Of a DNA stretch of 64,000 nt, positions 14,786-25,189 are shown piece by piece (the stretch's first letter is position 1; the number at the start of each line of letters is the position of its first letter). The translations under genes were made by a program, and so were the position numbers. Source of the stretch: Fagopyrum homotropicum (taxonomy: Eukaryota > Streptophyta > Magnoliopsida > Caryophyllales > Polygonaceae). The stretch is from positions 45,977,001-46,041,000 of the forward strand of contig BSWB01000002.1 in the NCBI GenBank assembly GCA_033239125.1. Direction: 5' to 3'. The notes beneath the pieces are model-generated. The model saw only the letters and a program-made list of their open reading frames with translations, was not told where the DNA came from and did no database searches.

Positions 14786-17700
14786 ATCCTTAGATCACCA
14801 CACAAGGTTATCATTGCCTACTTGGGGAATCCTCCAAGGCATCGGTAAAGTTATATCTTAAATTCGCAGTCACTAATATCTCTTTTTAACGGTACCTACT
14901 CGTCAATACCAACCAACACTTACACGTGCTCAGTTGACGTCGGTCAGTCTATAATTGACTTATCTCAATATCGCGAACTTGCTCTTCTCATACCTATACT
15001 GGCGTTAAATTCTTGGTGAGCGTCATCTGCTCGATTAATCCTTTCATGCTTCGCTAATTCGTTTTATCTTCCACACTTCTGTTTCCTTAGGCTAAATCTA
15101 CTTCTCGAGCCCAACTGGGTCATTCATCTTGACCTAAATAGTCATTCCAAGTCTTCAACGATAGCTGGTAAGTGTCTTTGTAGTTCTGATGACTTTAGTT
15201 ATCATCCCCTTGCAGTTCCCCTTGCATAGAGCGTCAGTGTTGATGACTTAGGTCCCGCGATAATTGGGGTTACCTTGGACTTTCGAGTCCACCAAGGCCG
15301 TTCTCATATATACATTCCTTCGCTGGTGTTACCGGCAATATTGCCTTCATGAAACTCCGTTGTTTCCGCTACAAGGCTTCGACTCTTTCATACCGGCATT
15401 GCGATTTCCTTCAAATTCCTATATCTTTGAGGAGGTCAAAACCTCTACACACTTGTAAAGTCTACATTTTGCTTCTACACTCCATTGTAGGTATCCCTTT
15501 CATGCACCTTAGACCCTCATATCCGGGTCAACATTTTATCTCTTTTGGTCTCTCAGGCTTGTCTTGTGAACTCTTCTACTAGGTGACTCGTCTTATAACA
15601 ATTTCTTCGCCTAAATCGGTCTCAAATTTCAATTGATCCTTACTGCCCATTTCATGTTAGAATTTCAATTATGTTGTACTCTTGCATAGATTCTACAAAG
15701 GCATCCTCATCTCAACACTTTATTCCAATTTAGCAAGACCCGCCTTTTGATACATGACTTTTCTTCTTACCGGTCAAGTTATTCTTTTGGTTTACTCTTT
15801 CTCCATCCTAGCGTTATCGGTCCGATATGCATGACTTTTATCAAACACATATTTGTGCCATTTGCATAAGAACCTCAGTTGTATATGATTTTCTCAAAAA
15901 TCAAAGTTCTTGACTCGCATTTATTATGTTGTCCTTATGATCGTGTCGCTTTACCTTCTTTAAATCTTTACCCCCCCAGTAGGATAGTTACCCCTTTGAG
16001 TTTTCTCGTACTCGCTTTACGAACCGCTTGGTTGGTCTTATTACTTTCATCAAATCTTAGGTCATCAGTCCAGCTGAAATTTTCAATGGAGTACCTCCAT
16101 TTCTCCTTAAATAACGGCCTTTAGTCTTTTCGGTAATCATCTTATTGGTGTAATACCGGATCCATATAAGTCCTTCAACTTTACTCCTTCTCATGTCTGT
16201 TTTAGCCAACCTGTAGATTCCATTTGCAATCACCTCACAACTTGACTACACATTTCACCAAGGCTTTAAATCATACTCTCTATGTTTGTGCCGCCTCTGA
16301 AATTCAAATTATTCTGTGTCACATCTTTAATCACAAGGGTTTTCCCTGTCAATCTAGACAGTCTGACCCCACTTTTTTTTTCGGAGGAGCACCATCAGTC
16401 CTACTTGTGTGGAATGCTAAGACATAGGACATGTTCACAATCATCTACTTCCTCTTAGCCTTCTAGTTCTTCTTACAGGGATCCCTTCGTACTAACTTTG
16501 ATATATATTCATCCTTAGTCAGTATTAAGCAACTACCCACAACAATTCTCTTTACACCATTACTGTCATCAATGGTCATTACCGACCGTCAAGAGCTTCT
16601 CTTTAATTTCTTTATTAGAGTTTTCATATTGGGCTCTTTCAATGTTACCATCAAGGCTACTAGTACTTGTATTGATTTAACTTCACAATTACCGTCGTTG
16701 ATCTCTGAAAGAAATCCACTAAATGTCGATAAAATTCCTTTATAATCTGGTGGTTATTCTTCTTATCTATCACCCAACCATCACTAGCTAGCCAGCACAT
16801 GCAAATTCTCTGTTGTTACTAATTAGCTTGTAGTTGACCTTCTATAAGATCGTAGACTTACTTTTCTTCTATCTTTTTTGAGGTTGGATATACCAGGTGA
16901 AAATAATTCTCTTCCATTTATACTCCTTTAGCTCCTTCTACAATTTATACTCCTATAAGAGCATTATACTCTTACGAGTCTAGTTGTATCTTCGTCTTCC
17001 GTCAACGGGCTTATCAACTCTTCTATGATAGCTTGTAGGCATTTCTCCATGATTCTTTTTACCCGAGTTATTGTCCACTTGTGGTTCTCTGTTATGACCC
17101 GCTAGTGTTATTAACTTAAATCCCTTCGTGAATGAGAAGTTATTAGAGATCCTCTTTTTCCCTGAGACCGTTCTCCTACACCCTCCCTCCTTGGGGTGCT
17201 GCTTGTACTTCCGCCTTTATAGAAATCCGGTCTTTATTGTATCCCGATCCTTGTTGTAATTCTTGTGTGTTCTAGGAGGTCACACCACTTCCATATTGGT
17301 GAAATCGGCCTTCACCTTTTTCTAGCAACCTGTAAGCTTTTATTTTTCGGCTCTTTAATTCTTCGTATCGGGATGAGCAATGAATCTTATCTTGACTCCT
17401 ACGCTTATGATTGTCTCGGTTTCCCATCTTGATTGTGGCGTCAAGTAGCTTGTCAAGAGTGATCATATTCCTCTCTGCTTCTAGCCTCAAACTTTCACCT
17501 TCTGGTCCGTCAGTAAGCTTAGATTCAATGTCTCTTGTCTGGATCGCTACTATATTTCACCTTGACCTTCATGCCTATGTGTGTTTTCGAAGGCATCCCC
17601 TTTGTTTGCAACGTTGCTTTACACCATCTTGAAAGAACTTATGAGTTGTCTCTTCCAATTTGTATACTTGCCGGTCACCCAACGCGTTGCTGGAACTACT

Positions 17701-18238
17701 CTCATGTATAATCTTCATTTGCTTCTATTGAGTTGACTCGGGATTCCCTTCTTGTCATCGTAGTTGGTGTTGTCTTTTAGTCTTCACTTTTCCGTCTCGA
17801 CATTCCTCAACAAGCTCGAAGGAGTTGTCCGCCATTCGTCTACCCTAATGCACATAAGATGTGCATACTAATCCTCACGTTGTCACCCTTCAAAATCTAC
17901 TAGATGTGTCCAAGGGGTGAGAAAATTATTATGTTACCTCTGTTAAGGACATAACATAACTATAACTTCTACTAATCTTCGGCATATACTCATCAATATC
18001 ACATATCTTTATAATCAAGCTAAAAAAAATCCAACTAAAGTGAAACCTAAAGTCCATGCTAAGCATACTGAGATCCGCGGTAGTAGTGGTGGTCAGCCGT
18101 ACTTTTCTATCCCAACCAGACTATGCATGCATTTGAAAACCAAAAATTCCTTTTTAAAACTCAGATCCCTTTCGGGTTCTATTCAAATACTTATTCGGTC
18201 TTTCAAAAGATTTCAAGTGTCATTGTTGCCAACCTAGA
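14786..18238 (-). other. Gypsy element interior without readable gag-pol
   Basis: I looked on the minus strand for gag zinc-knuckle, protease D-S-G, RT Y-x-D-D and integrase motifs and found none. Reading frames are short and broken. A 72-codon frame at 17272-17490 is helical and Lys/Arg-rich but not assignable. The interior looks non-coding, or decayed far more than the LTRs. Confidence 0.5.
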
Positions 18239-18250
18239 GCTCTGATACCA
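18239..18250 (-). other. Primer-binding site (tRNA-iMet type)
   Basis: Minus strand reads TGGTATCAGAGC, the standard plant retrotransposon primer-binding site for initiator methionine tRNA. Three bases separate it from the LTR end at 18254. Confidence 0.9.
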
Positions 18251-18253
18251 TGT

Positions 18254-18890
18254 TGTAACACCCTGGATTCTCGGAACCCGGGATATTACTGGTTAGGACC
18301 TCACAATGGGTCCCGACCTCAGTTTGACAACAATATTACTAGGATCTTGCAACAAGACACAAATAAGAAAAAACCGAAATTCATAAAATGTATTTGTAAA
18401 AGGATGAATGCAACAAAGTATAACAGCCTATCGTACTTAAACAACGGAAAAGACTAACTGTCTTAACAAAAGGGAAAGACAACAAAGCAACAACCCAAAC
18501 CCCCACTCTAAAGAGTACGGAGACCCGGCTGACCACTACTTCCGGATCACTCAGCTGCTGTTCTAACTTGTAGTAAATCTAAAAACACAACCAAACAACC
18601 ATTAGCTAGTTATCTAAACATTAGGAGAATAATAATAGCACACACACATAAAATAATAAACACTCATCATGCTTTCAAACAATCCATTTATTATCTTCAT
18701 TTAAGTCATTCACTCTAATGATACTTATTTTGTATACCACTCTTGTACTTGTATATAAACCTACACTTATCCCCTTCTTATACATCTGTATACACATACA
18801 CATCCCCTGCACCTATTCATAATTATATGTACTCATATCTTCCAACTCGTAAATCTATATATATACGTATACATGTACATTGTACCTATT

Positions 18891-18973
<83 letters not shown>

Positions 18974-19943
18974 TATATAAGTACCCAACTCTTCCAACTC
19001 CAATCTATATAAGAGTATATACGTACACTGTGGTTACTTATATATTTGTAAATATATTGTTTATTTCTGAATTTATTAATCAAAGAGTGAAGATAATGAA
19101 ATTCTTCTTTTGCTTATATACGTGGCTGAGATTTTATGATTTTTTAATAACCAAAAATATCATGCATCTACTCTTTTGTAAGGAAGGAAGGGTAGTCGAC
19201 AGTTTACCGGAATGATGAGCAGGAGGGCGGCGAAGAGAGGTGGTACTCTAGTCCTCCGGTTATGGTCCGCTGCAGCACTCCGATGAGATTGACGGTGCAA
19301 AGACCGACCGGTAGGAGGGCGTCTCTCGCTGGCGGTTCGGGGCGCTGAAGTCGGCTCTAGCGCAAGGCGGTCGTCTTCCCTTCCTTGCGTGCAGTCCCGG
19401 TGGAGGCGAGCGGCGTTCCCATCCCGGCGGTGGTGCTGGCGGCGGAGCAGAAGGGAGGTGGGTGGTGCTGTTTATCGAAGGCGTGCAGTATTGTGCGGTA
19501 GGGAGGATGGTTTGTCGAGATACGCAGCAGTAGGATTAGGGAGAAATTAGGTTAATATTAGGATTAGCTTAAGTTTAGGTTTAGGTTTAAAGAGGTGGGC
19601 TGGATGGGTGGTCATTGGGCCTGGTGTTGGGCCAAAACTGGCATGCTCAATTATTAAAATAAAAGACTGAAGGAAGGTTTGTTATTCGCGCGGAACCGAA
19701 AAAAAAACAAAACTTAATTACGGGATTACATACGGAATTATTCATTGCATTATCTAAGTTATCATTTTATTTTAAAGGTACGGAATTATTTCCGGTTACA
19801 TAATTTATCATTTTATGTGAATCAAGGTCACATAAAATGATAGTAATTAAATCGCATTTTATTTTATTTAAAGGATAAATGTTGGCGGATTTGAATCCGG
19901 TTGAATTCAGTATTAAACGGAGTTTAAATTTTTGGGTATTACA
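18254..19943 (-). repeat. 5' LTR of the gypsy element (internally deleted)
   Basis: 1690 bp, colinear with the other LTR except for a 731-bp deletion corresponding to 11532-12262 of the left LTR. The junction reads ATTTTGTATACC, with three bases (TGT) shared by both break points. It also has a longer CA/TA microsatellite (about 18895-18970) and a 6-bp duplication (GTTTAG) near 19575. Confidence 0.88.
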
Positions 19944-19948
19944 TCCAA

Positions 19949-20293
19949 CGTTGTTCTACGCAACATATTCGAGCCATCATCTTCATCTTCATGTATGCTA
20001 AACCTGAGATAATTGTCCAAGGCTATATGCAGAGATTAATAGATCTCCGGGAGGAGAAATCGACTCACATTGCCAATTTATAAATATGTGATCCCCACAC
20101 AATAGAATATCTTGCTAGTATGGAAAACTAAATCTTTTCTCCGGTTCCTAATTACACAAGCGAAAATTACTCAATGTTCCTCACTTTTGTTTTGTAAACC
20201 CACACTTTTGTTTTTTTTCTTCTTCAGTAATCACTTTCTATTTTGTTTAACCCTTTGAGGGTTCATATTCAAGCTTTCGATCGATTTGGTTGA
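19949..20293. other. Spacer between two LTR elements
   Basis: 345 bp of unique-looking AT-rich sequence ending in the GTTGA target duplication (20289-20293). No exon of the neighbouring CCoAOMT is found here on the minus strand. Confidence 0.5.
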
Positions 20294-20749
20294 TGATAGA
20301 AATATGGGGCGATCTAGATCGAGGAGAAACTTCAACTACTTCTTCTTGATCGTTTGAATTGGATCAAACTTAGAATTTAGGTGGCGGAAGCGTTCGGTTG
20401 ATCCTTCAAAAGGATCCTCGAGTATGAAGGCTTGAATCAAAGACGAGATCCAAGATAGAACTTAGACATGGTTTTACAAATGAGTCAAGCCATCCTTATA
20501 TAGTGGATGTAGGTCATACAAAGAGTTCAAACATAAATGACGGAATTAAAAGCCAGAATTAAGTTCCGGTAAATGAAAAGCCTAAAATATGAAAGGTCGG
20601 AATTTAAGTCACGGAATTAAGTTCCGGAATTAAAGTTCCAAATATAAAATGCCTATTATTAAATAGCCGAATAATAACAAATGTCTTCAAAATGGTACGG
20701 GTCCTTCTAGCCGGAAACACGGATGACATCGCCATCCGGGGGCTTATCA
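20294..20749 (-). repeat. 3' LTR of the compact element
   Basis: 456 bp. Compared with the right LTR it lacks the block corresponding to about 21990-22066. A TATA-box-like CTATATAAGG lies on the minus strand near 20491-20502, consistent with an LTR promoter. It ends GGGGGCTTATCA. Confidence 0.88.
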
Positions 20750-20789
20750 TTCTCCTCCTCTTAAATGTGAAACGTCCTCGTTTGCACGA

Positions 20790-21611
20790 TCAAAAAAATG
20801 GAAGGAGTACTTTGGGAACTTGACCCTTGAAATTCAGCACCGGATGCACATTGTCAGAGTCGGGCGGCTTGGACTTGTAGTCTTTCAAAATTGTGGCTAT
20901 GTGGTGTTTGTTGAATATGTAATCCCTCAAGGTGACAATGTCATGGAGTTTGTCTATCATGTCGTCAAGACCCTTGATGGGGAACGTTGAAGCCATGTTA
21001 AAAAGATTGAAAGGCAAGCCGGAAGGTAAGTGAGTGGGCATAGCAATGACAAACCTCGGATCATACGACTCGGATTTGTAGTCCAACAACGAGATGTGGT
21101 CATTGTCGGGGCGGATGACTTCGTCTTCCTCAATGATGGCTTCATATTTGTCATCTTGAAAGTACTCTCCACATAACGGATTGATAAGTTGAATTGGAAG
21201 CACCGGGGAACAATTTGCAATGACCACAACTCCCTCGTCTCCAACTTTTCCCTTGTCACACAATGGGGTGACAACCAACTCACACTTCGGTTGAGTCACC
21301 ACTTGGGGTTCTTTTTGTTGGGCGGAGGTCATGTGGGCAAGTATTGTCGCCCTTATAACTTCTATTTCATGCTTTAGAGCGGCATTTTCTTTGGCTAAGA
21401 CGGCAACACGTTGTTGGTGTTCATATGGATTCCATTGATACTCATCGATGGTCTCTTTGGGCCTTGGTGGATTTAGAGGAGGCAACCACTCCTCATCCTC
21501 AAAATATGCTCTCTGTCGGTACCTCCGGGTGGTTTGTTTGGCCTTAGGTGGATATGGAGGAGGTAACCATTCCTCATCCTCATCATAAAAATCATAATCA
21601 TCATTGAACAT
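20790..21611 (-). CDS. Uncharacterised ORF of compact LTR element (273 aa)
   Basis: The only long open frame in the element, starting at the first ATG of the segment (21609-21611) and ending 40 bp before the 3' LTR. The frame stays open further upstream, but that part is the repetitive leader. Visible features: an acidic start (DDYDFYDEDEEW), a tandem motif EEWLPP-PP-K at about residues 12-25 and 38-54, then a Leu/Ile-rich helical stretch (ENAALKHEIEVI) likely to be a coiled coil. There is no CCHC zinc knuckle and no protease, RT or RNase H motif. It may be a divergent gag or a structural protein of a non-autonomous family. No function assigned. Confidence 0.6.
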   Translation of the reverse strand: MFNDDYDFYDEDEEWLPPPYPPKAKQTTRRYRQRAYFEDEEWLPPLNPPRPKETIDEYQWNPYEHQQRVAVLAKENAALKHEIEVIRATILAHMTSAQQKEPQVVTQPKCELVVTPLCDKGKVGDEGVVVIANCSPVLPIQLINPLCGEYFQDDKYEAIIEEDEVIRPDNDHISLLDYKSESYDPRFVIAMPTHLPSGLPFNLFNMASTFPIKGLDDMIDKLHDIVTLRDYIFNKHHIATILKDYKSKPPDSDNVHPVLNFKGQVPKVLLPFF

Positions 21612-21791
21612 GATGAACGATGAAGAAACACTTGAAGATCTGCGATGAACACTGAAGAACACTTGAAGATCTTCAAAGAACACCGAAGAACACTTGAAGA
21701 TCTTCGAAGAAAACTTGAAAATATTGGAAGAACATTGAATAAACTTGATCAAGAAAAAAAAATTTGTAAAGAAACTTGACCTCGATCCCGA
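21612..21791 (-). repeat. Leader with repeated 'gaacacttgaagatct' units
   Basis: Between the primer-binding site and the ORF a unit close to GAAGAACACTTGAAGATCTT recurs three to four times (about 21624-21720 on the plus strand). The short periodic pattern suggests a structured leader or replication-slippage array. Confidence 0.6.
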
Positions 21792-21803
21792 GCTCTGATA
21801 CCA
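21792..21803 (-). other. Primer-binding site of the compact element
   Basis: Minus strand reads TGGTATCAGAGC, one base from the LTR at 21805. Same initiator tRNA-Met type as the gypsy and copia elements here. Confidence 0.9.
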
Positions 21804-21804
21804 A

Positions 21805-22353
21805 TGATAGAAATACGGGTGATCTAGATCGAGAAGAAACTTCAACTACTTCTTCTTGATCGTTTGAGTTGGATCAAACTATGAGTTTGAGATGAGGAAG
21901 CATATAAATGGATGCGGATACGTTTAGTTGATCCTTCAAAAGGATCCTCGAATATGAAGGCTTGGATCAAAGACTAGATCCAAGATAGAATATTTAAAGG
22001 GTGGAAGAAGAAGTGATGCATATACCAAGTAAGAGGATTTTCCCTTCACAATACTTGGATTCAACTTAGACATGGTCTTACAAATGAGCCAAGCCATCCT
22101 CATATAGTGGATGGAGGCCATACAAAGAGCCCAAACATAAATGACGGAATTAAAAGCCAGAATTAAGTTCCGGTAAATGAAAAGCCTAAAATATGAAAGG
22201 TCGGAAATTAAGTCACGGAATTAAGTTCCGGAATTAAAGTTCCGAATATAAAAGGTCTATTATTAAATAGCCGAATAATAATGAATGTCTTCAAAATGGT
22301 GCGGGTCCTTCTAGCCGGAAACACGGATGACATCGCCATCCGGGGGCGTATCA
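21805..22353 (-). repeat. 5' LTR of the compact element
   Basis: 549 bp, the longer LTR copy. It contains a block around 21990-22066 absent from the other LTR. Ends GGGGGCGTATCA, followed by the GTTGA duplication. Confidence 0.88.
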
Positions 22354-22396
22354 GTTGATTTTAACAGGTTTAGATTGGATTTGGAATAGTACTAAC

Positions 22397-22657
22397 CATG
22401 GATGTGATCTCGCGGAGCTCTTTCATGGCCTCGTGCTCTCTAGGATACACACTTATCTCCAAGATGTACTGTCACTGAAAATCATAAACCCAGATGAAAT
22501 CACTTGTTCTTAAATGGGTATTTAGTAGCTAGGTTTGGCTGACCTGATAGAGGGCGTCGCTTTGAAGAAGGCTCTTATGGCCAATCTGTTGATGCCTAGT
22601 TTGTTGCTCGCCTTCATTCGTCGAAGTTGTCTTCTGCTCTTCTACGATGGTCGCCAT
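22397..22657 (-). pseudogene. CCoAOMT: Caffeoyl-CoA O-methyltransferase, 5' fragment (2 exons)
   Basis: CCoAOMT methylates caffeoyl-CoA to feruloyl-CoA with S-adenosylmethionine in cytosolic monolignol synthesis. Exon 1 (22544-22657, 38 codons) starts MATIVEEQKT and ends GHKSLLQSDALYQ, the conserved N-terminal block. After a 75-bp GT-AG intron, exon 2 (22397-22468) encodes YILEISVYPREHEAMKELRE, also highly conserved. The next family segment (AKHPWN...SADEGQ), the SAM-binding core and the C-terminus are not present on the minus strand to the left, where the compact LTR element begins 39 bp after the last coding base. Intact enzymes are about 245 residues; only about 62 are here. The fragment keeps a TATA box and clean splice sites, so it could be transcribed, but it cannot encode an enzyme. 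Confidence 0.85.
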
Positions 22658-22696
22658 TTTCTTGTGTTTTCTGCTGAAATTCCATTGTGTGGCTAA

Positions 22697-22807
22697 ATGG
22701 TATATAACAACGCCTGTTTTAACTTGAAAAAATCAACAAAAAAAAGTTGAAAGAGAGGGGAGGGGGTAGTCGAAATAAATCACCTACACAGCAGCACGTC
22801 TACCAAC
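22697..22807 (-). promoter_or_regulatory. Candidate CCoAOMT promoter elements
   Basis: Minus-strand TATATACC lies about 40 bp upstream of the CCoAOMT ATG (plus strand tggtatataac near 22698). Plus-strand ACCTACA (22782-22788) and ACCAAC (22802-22807) resemble AC elements bound by lignin MYB factors. These are matches to known motif types only. Confidence 0.35.
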
Positions 22808-22936
22808 TTCGATGACGGAATTGGAATTAATGATTCTCAATTTGGCAAGTGGAACATCAAACTTCACATGAAGACTCTCCTTGGCGGCATCACAATAGAC
22901 GGTACAGATCAAAACCAAGCGATCCACTTTCCTCAT
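22784..22936 (-). CDS. Unassigned 50-codon reading frame, possible gene end
   Basis: An ATG-initiated frame ending TAG 127 bp upstream of the CCoAOMT start codon, same strand. It encodes a protein-like sequence (starts MRKVDRLVLICTVYC, ends VIEVGRRAAV) without low complexity. It could be the last exon of another gene or gene fragment joined upstream of CCoAOMT. Possible upstream exon sequence with a GTATGA donor lies near 23055-23120, but I could not join them convincingly. No family recognised. Confidence 0.3.
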   Translation of the reverse strand: MRKVDRLVLICTVYCDAAKESLHVKFDVPLAKLRIINSNSVIEVGRRAAV

Positions 22937-23779
22937 TATGAAGCAAGCAATTCACCTCTATTCGCCATCAGAACCCTATCAATCAGAGATTTGGTACATA
23001 CTTAGTAAATTAGGTTAGGTCAAAATAGATACAGAGATGAAATATGTTCCTGATTCATACCTTAATGTTCAAAGATACTCGGGATACCTCCGGGGTTCCA
23101 TGGACGACGAAGCTGATGACCATCGGCGAGTAGCAGTGCACTGCGAGGCAAACAAAGAAGGAACTCAAAAAATCAAAATCACAAGAAAAATAAAAACCCA
23201 TAAAAAAGTTGATACAAAGACAGAAGAGAATAACGGGATTGGGAACCGACAAAAGAGAAAGCGGAGAGAAGATAGGGCTTGACAAGTTGGAGCAGAGCAT
23301 TTGACACGTAACACTTATGAAAATGAATCATCAGGTAAGGGTAAAAAACCAAGACAAAGAGGCTCATTGCTTGAGGTTGAAAAAAATATAATAATAATAA
23401 CAAGGGTATATTAAGATATATACTATATATAAGAGGAACTCAATCGTGTGTGTGTGTGAATCGAGAGAGAGAGTAAAAACCAAAGTTACGGTAAAAAAAA
23501 AAAAGAATAAATTTGTACCGCACGGTTAAACGAAATCAACGTACATGATTCAATTCTATATTTGCATAATAATTTCACCGGTTTTGTATTAGGATTGATA
23601 TATATTGTTACCATTTTAATATCAAAATATTCGCTACAATTTTGTATACACGTTTTACTAAGAACTATACATGTTTTACCGAATCTATTATTTTCTCGTG
23701 TCCGGCGTCTTAAATATAAAAGCACGAATATAAAAGCACAATATACTCTCAAGCACAAACAAATAAACATGCACATCTA
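22937..23779. other. Intergenic; weak exon-like sequence then AT-rich
   Basis: Includes a possible minus-strand exon around 23055-23150, a (TG)n and (GA)n stretch near 23448-23475, and AT-rich sequence thereafter. Nothing firmly supported. Confidence 0.4.
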
Positions 23780-23976
23780 CAATCTTATTTATTTTTTTCA
23801 TCTTAAATCTTATTATTTTTATTTATGTTAAATATTATGTGTTTGATTTTGAGTTATAACACACGACTAAGCAAGCACAATCTTATTTATTTTTTTCATC
23901 TTAAATCTTATTATTTTTATTTATGTTAAATATTATGTGTTTGATTTTGAGTTATAACACACGACTAAGAAATCAC
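23780..23976. repeat. 98-bp tandem duplication
   Basis: The block starting AATCTTATTTATTTTTTTCA at 23781 is repeated at 23879 almost without change. The two copies end alike with 'cacacgactaag', then diverge ('caagcacaa' against 'aaatcacaa'). Confidence 0.9.
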
Positions 23977-24486
23977 AATGCACGACGAATAAAGCACAAT
24001 GCACAATATACTCATGCACAAACCTTAAACGTGCACAAGTATAAAAGCAAGGCTAAGAAAGCACAGTGAACATTACAACTAACAAAGCACGATCACCACT
24101 ACATAACAAAATGCACAAGTTACTGAAAATTCGTTGACACGAGTTGAGTCGTGCAATACGTAATAGATTTTAAACATTTATTTCTATAAATGAATAAGCT
24201 AAATATATGAATTATCATATAACACGTTAGTAATAAATCATGCACAGATGTAAATATATTCTTTACCAAAATTTGAACCGCAATAAATCTTAATATATAT
24301 ATATATACACCTTATTTAGACATCACATCTTAACCTTTGTGATTTAATCTAACGCTCTATAATTGTTCTTATTTCTTACTGTAACATTTGTTCTTACCGG
24401 ATACATATATGGTAAGATTATAATTGATATTATGGTAAGCTACATAATATTTATCATATAAATGCTTTGTCCTTGATTGAAAATAA
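23977..24486. other. Intergenic AT-rich, no gene recognised
   Basis: Contains several 'aagcacaa/atgcacaa' words near 23985-24120 and a short (TA)n at about 24293. No coding signal. Confidence 0.45.
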
Positions 24487-25090
24487 GGGTGTAATTCGAG
24501 CGGCTTGAGCCAAGTCCTAGCATGTTCATATTCAACTCGTTTCTAAAATCATTCCGATTAAACATATCACCTATTAATTCTCGGATAATTATCCGATCCG
24601 GCTAATGTCGTTTTTAGATATCATACTTCAGAATATGGATCCAACTGATCAAACCGAATATCCGAATTATTATCCGATTTGACAAAAGACGATAAATTTT
24701 ATAACAAACAATATATGGATCAAATGGATCGGTCAAATTAGATATTTGGATCAAACAGATCAGTTGGATATTCGAATCCGGTTAAAGTCATTTTCAATCA
24801 ATTGGATCGGACTAAAGTCATTCGATCAAACATATCACTCAAATATTCGCGGATAATTATCCGATCCGACTAAATTCGTTTTTAGATACCATATTTTAGA
24901 ATATGAGTCAAATGGATCAACCGAATATCCACACATTATTATCCGACTTTGACAAAAGATGATAAACTTTACTTTACATTTTATAAGAAACAAAATAGAA
25001 AAACATATACGGATCAAATTGATCGGTCAGATTAGATATTTTGATCAAACGAATCATTATTGTATTACTGTTATTATTATTTATTACGCA
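24487..25090. repeat. Dispersed repeat, two copies of a GGATAATTATCCGATCC block
   Basis: Segments beginning near 24565 and 24828 share the order 'aacatatcac', 'cggataattatccgatccg', 'cgtttttagata', 'tatccgac/t..gacaaaag' and 'ggatcaaa..gatcggtca'. The left edge 'taagggtgtaattcgagc' resembles the TAGGGGTGTAATTCGAGC end near 33354. Probably a decayed DNA transposon. The same GGATATCCG word recurs inside the TAF11 intron element. Confidence 0.55.
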
Positions 25091-25189
25091 TTTATTCGAT
25101 CTATTATTACATTTTTTAAACAAAGTCACACCACTACAACAACACAACTTTTATTTTTTTTATCAAATTAATATCCTCGTATAAATTTT

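Larger units (their letters stand above)
11052..19943 (-). mobile_element. Ty3/gypsy chromovirus-like LTR retrotransposon, non-autonomous
   Basis: Both ends are LTRs of the TGTAACACCC...GGGTATTACA type, flanked by a perfect 5-bp target duplication TCCAA (11047-11051 and 19944-19948). Orientation is minus: the primer-binding site complementary to initiator tRNA-Met lies beside the right LTR (18239-18250), and a polypurine tract lies beside the left LTR. The two LTRs differ by only scattered substitutions over aligned parts, so insertion is recent. The 4.8-kb interior has no open gag-pol; I recognise only a chromodomain-like integrase end (13615-13803). It must have moved with proteins supplied by a relative. 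Confidence 0.88.
20294..22353 (-). mobile_element. Compact 2.06-kb LTR retrotransposon with one ORF
   Basis: LTRs of TGATAGAAATA...TATCA type flank a short interior. Target duplication GTTGA is exact (20289-20293 and 22354-22358). Reading on the minus strand, the order is LTR, primer-binding site, 273-codon ORF, polypurine tract (AAGAGGAGGAGAA), LTR. There is no room for protease, RT or integrase, so it is non-autonomous. The LTRs differ by several percent plus a deletion of roughly 70-75 bp in the left one. It is inserted 39 bp beyond the second exon of the CCoAOMT fragment. Confidence 0.9.
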
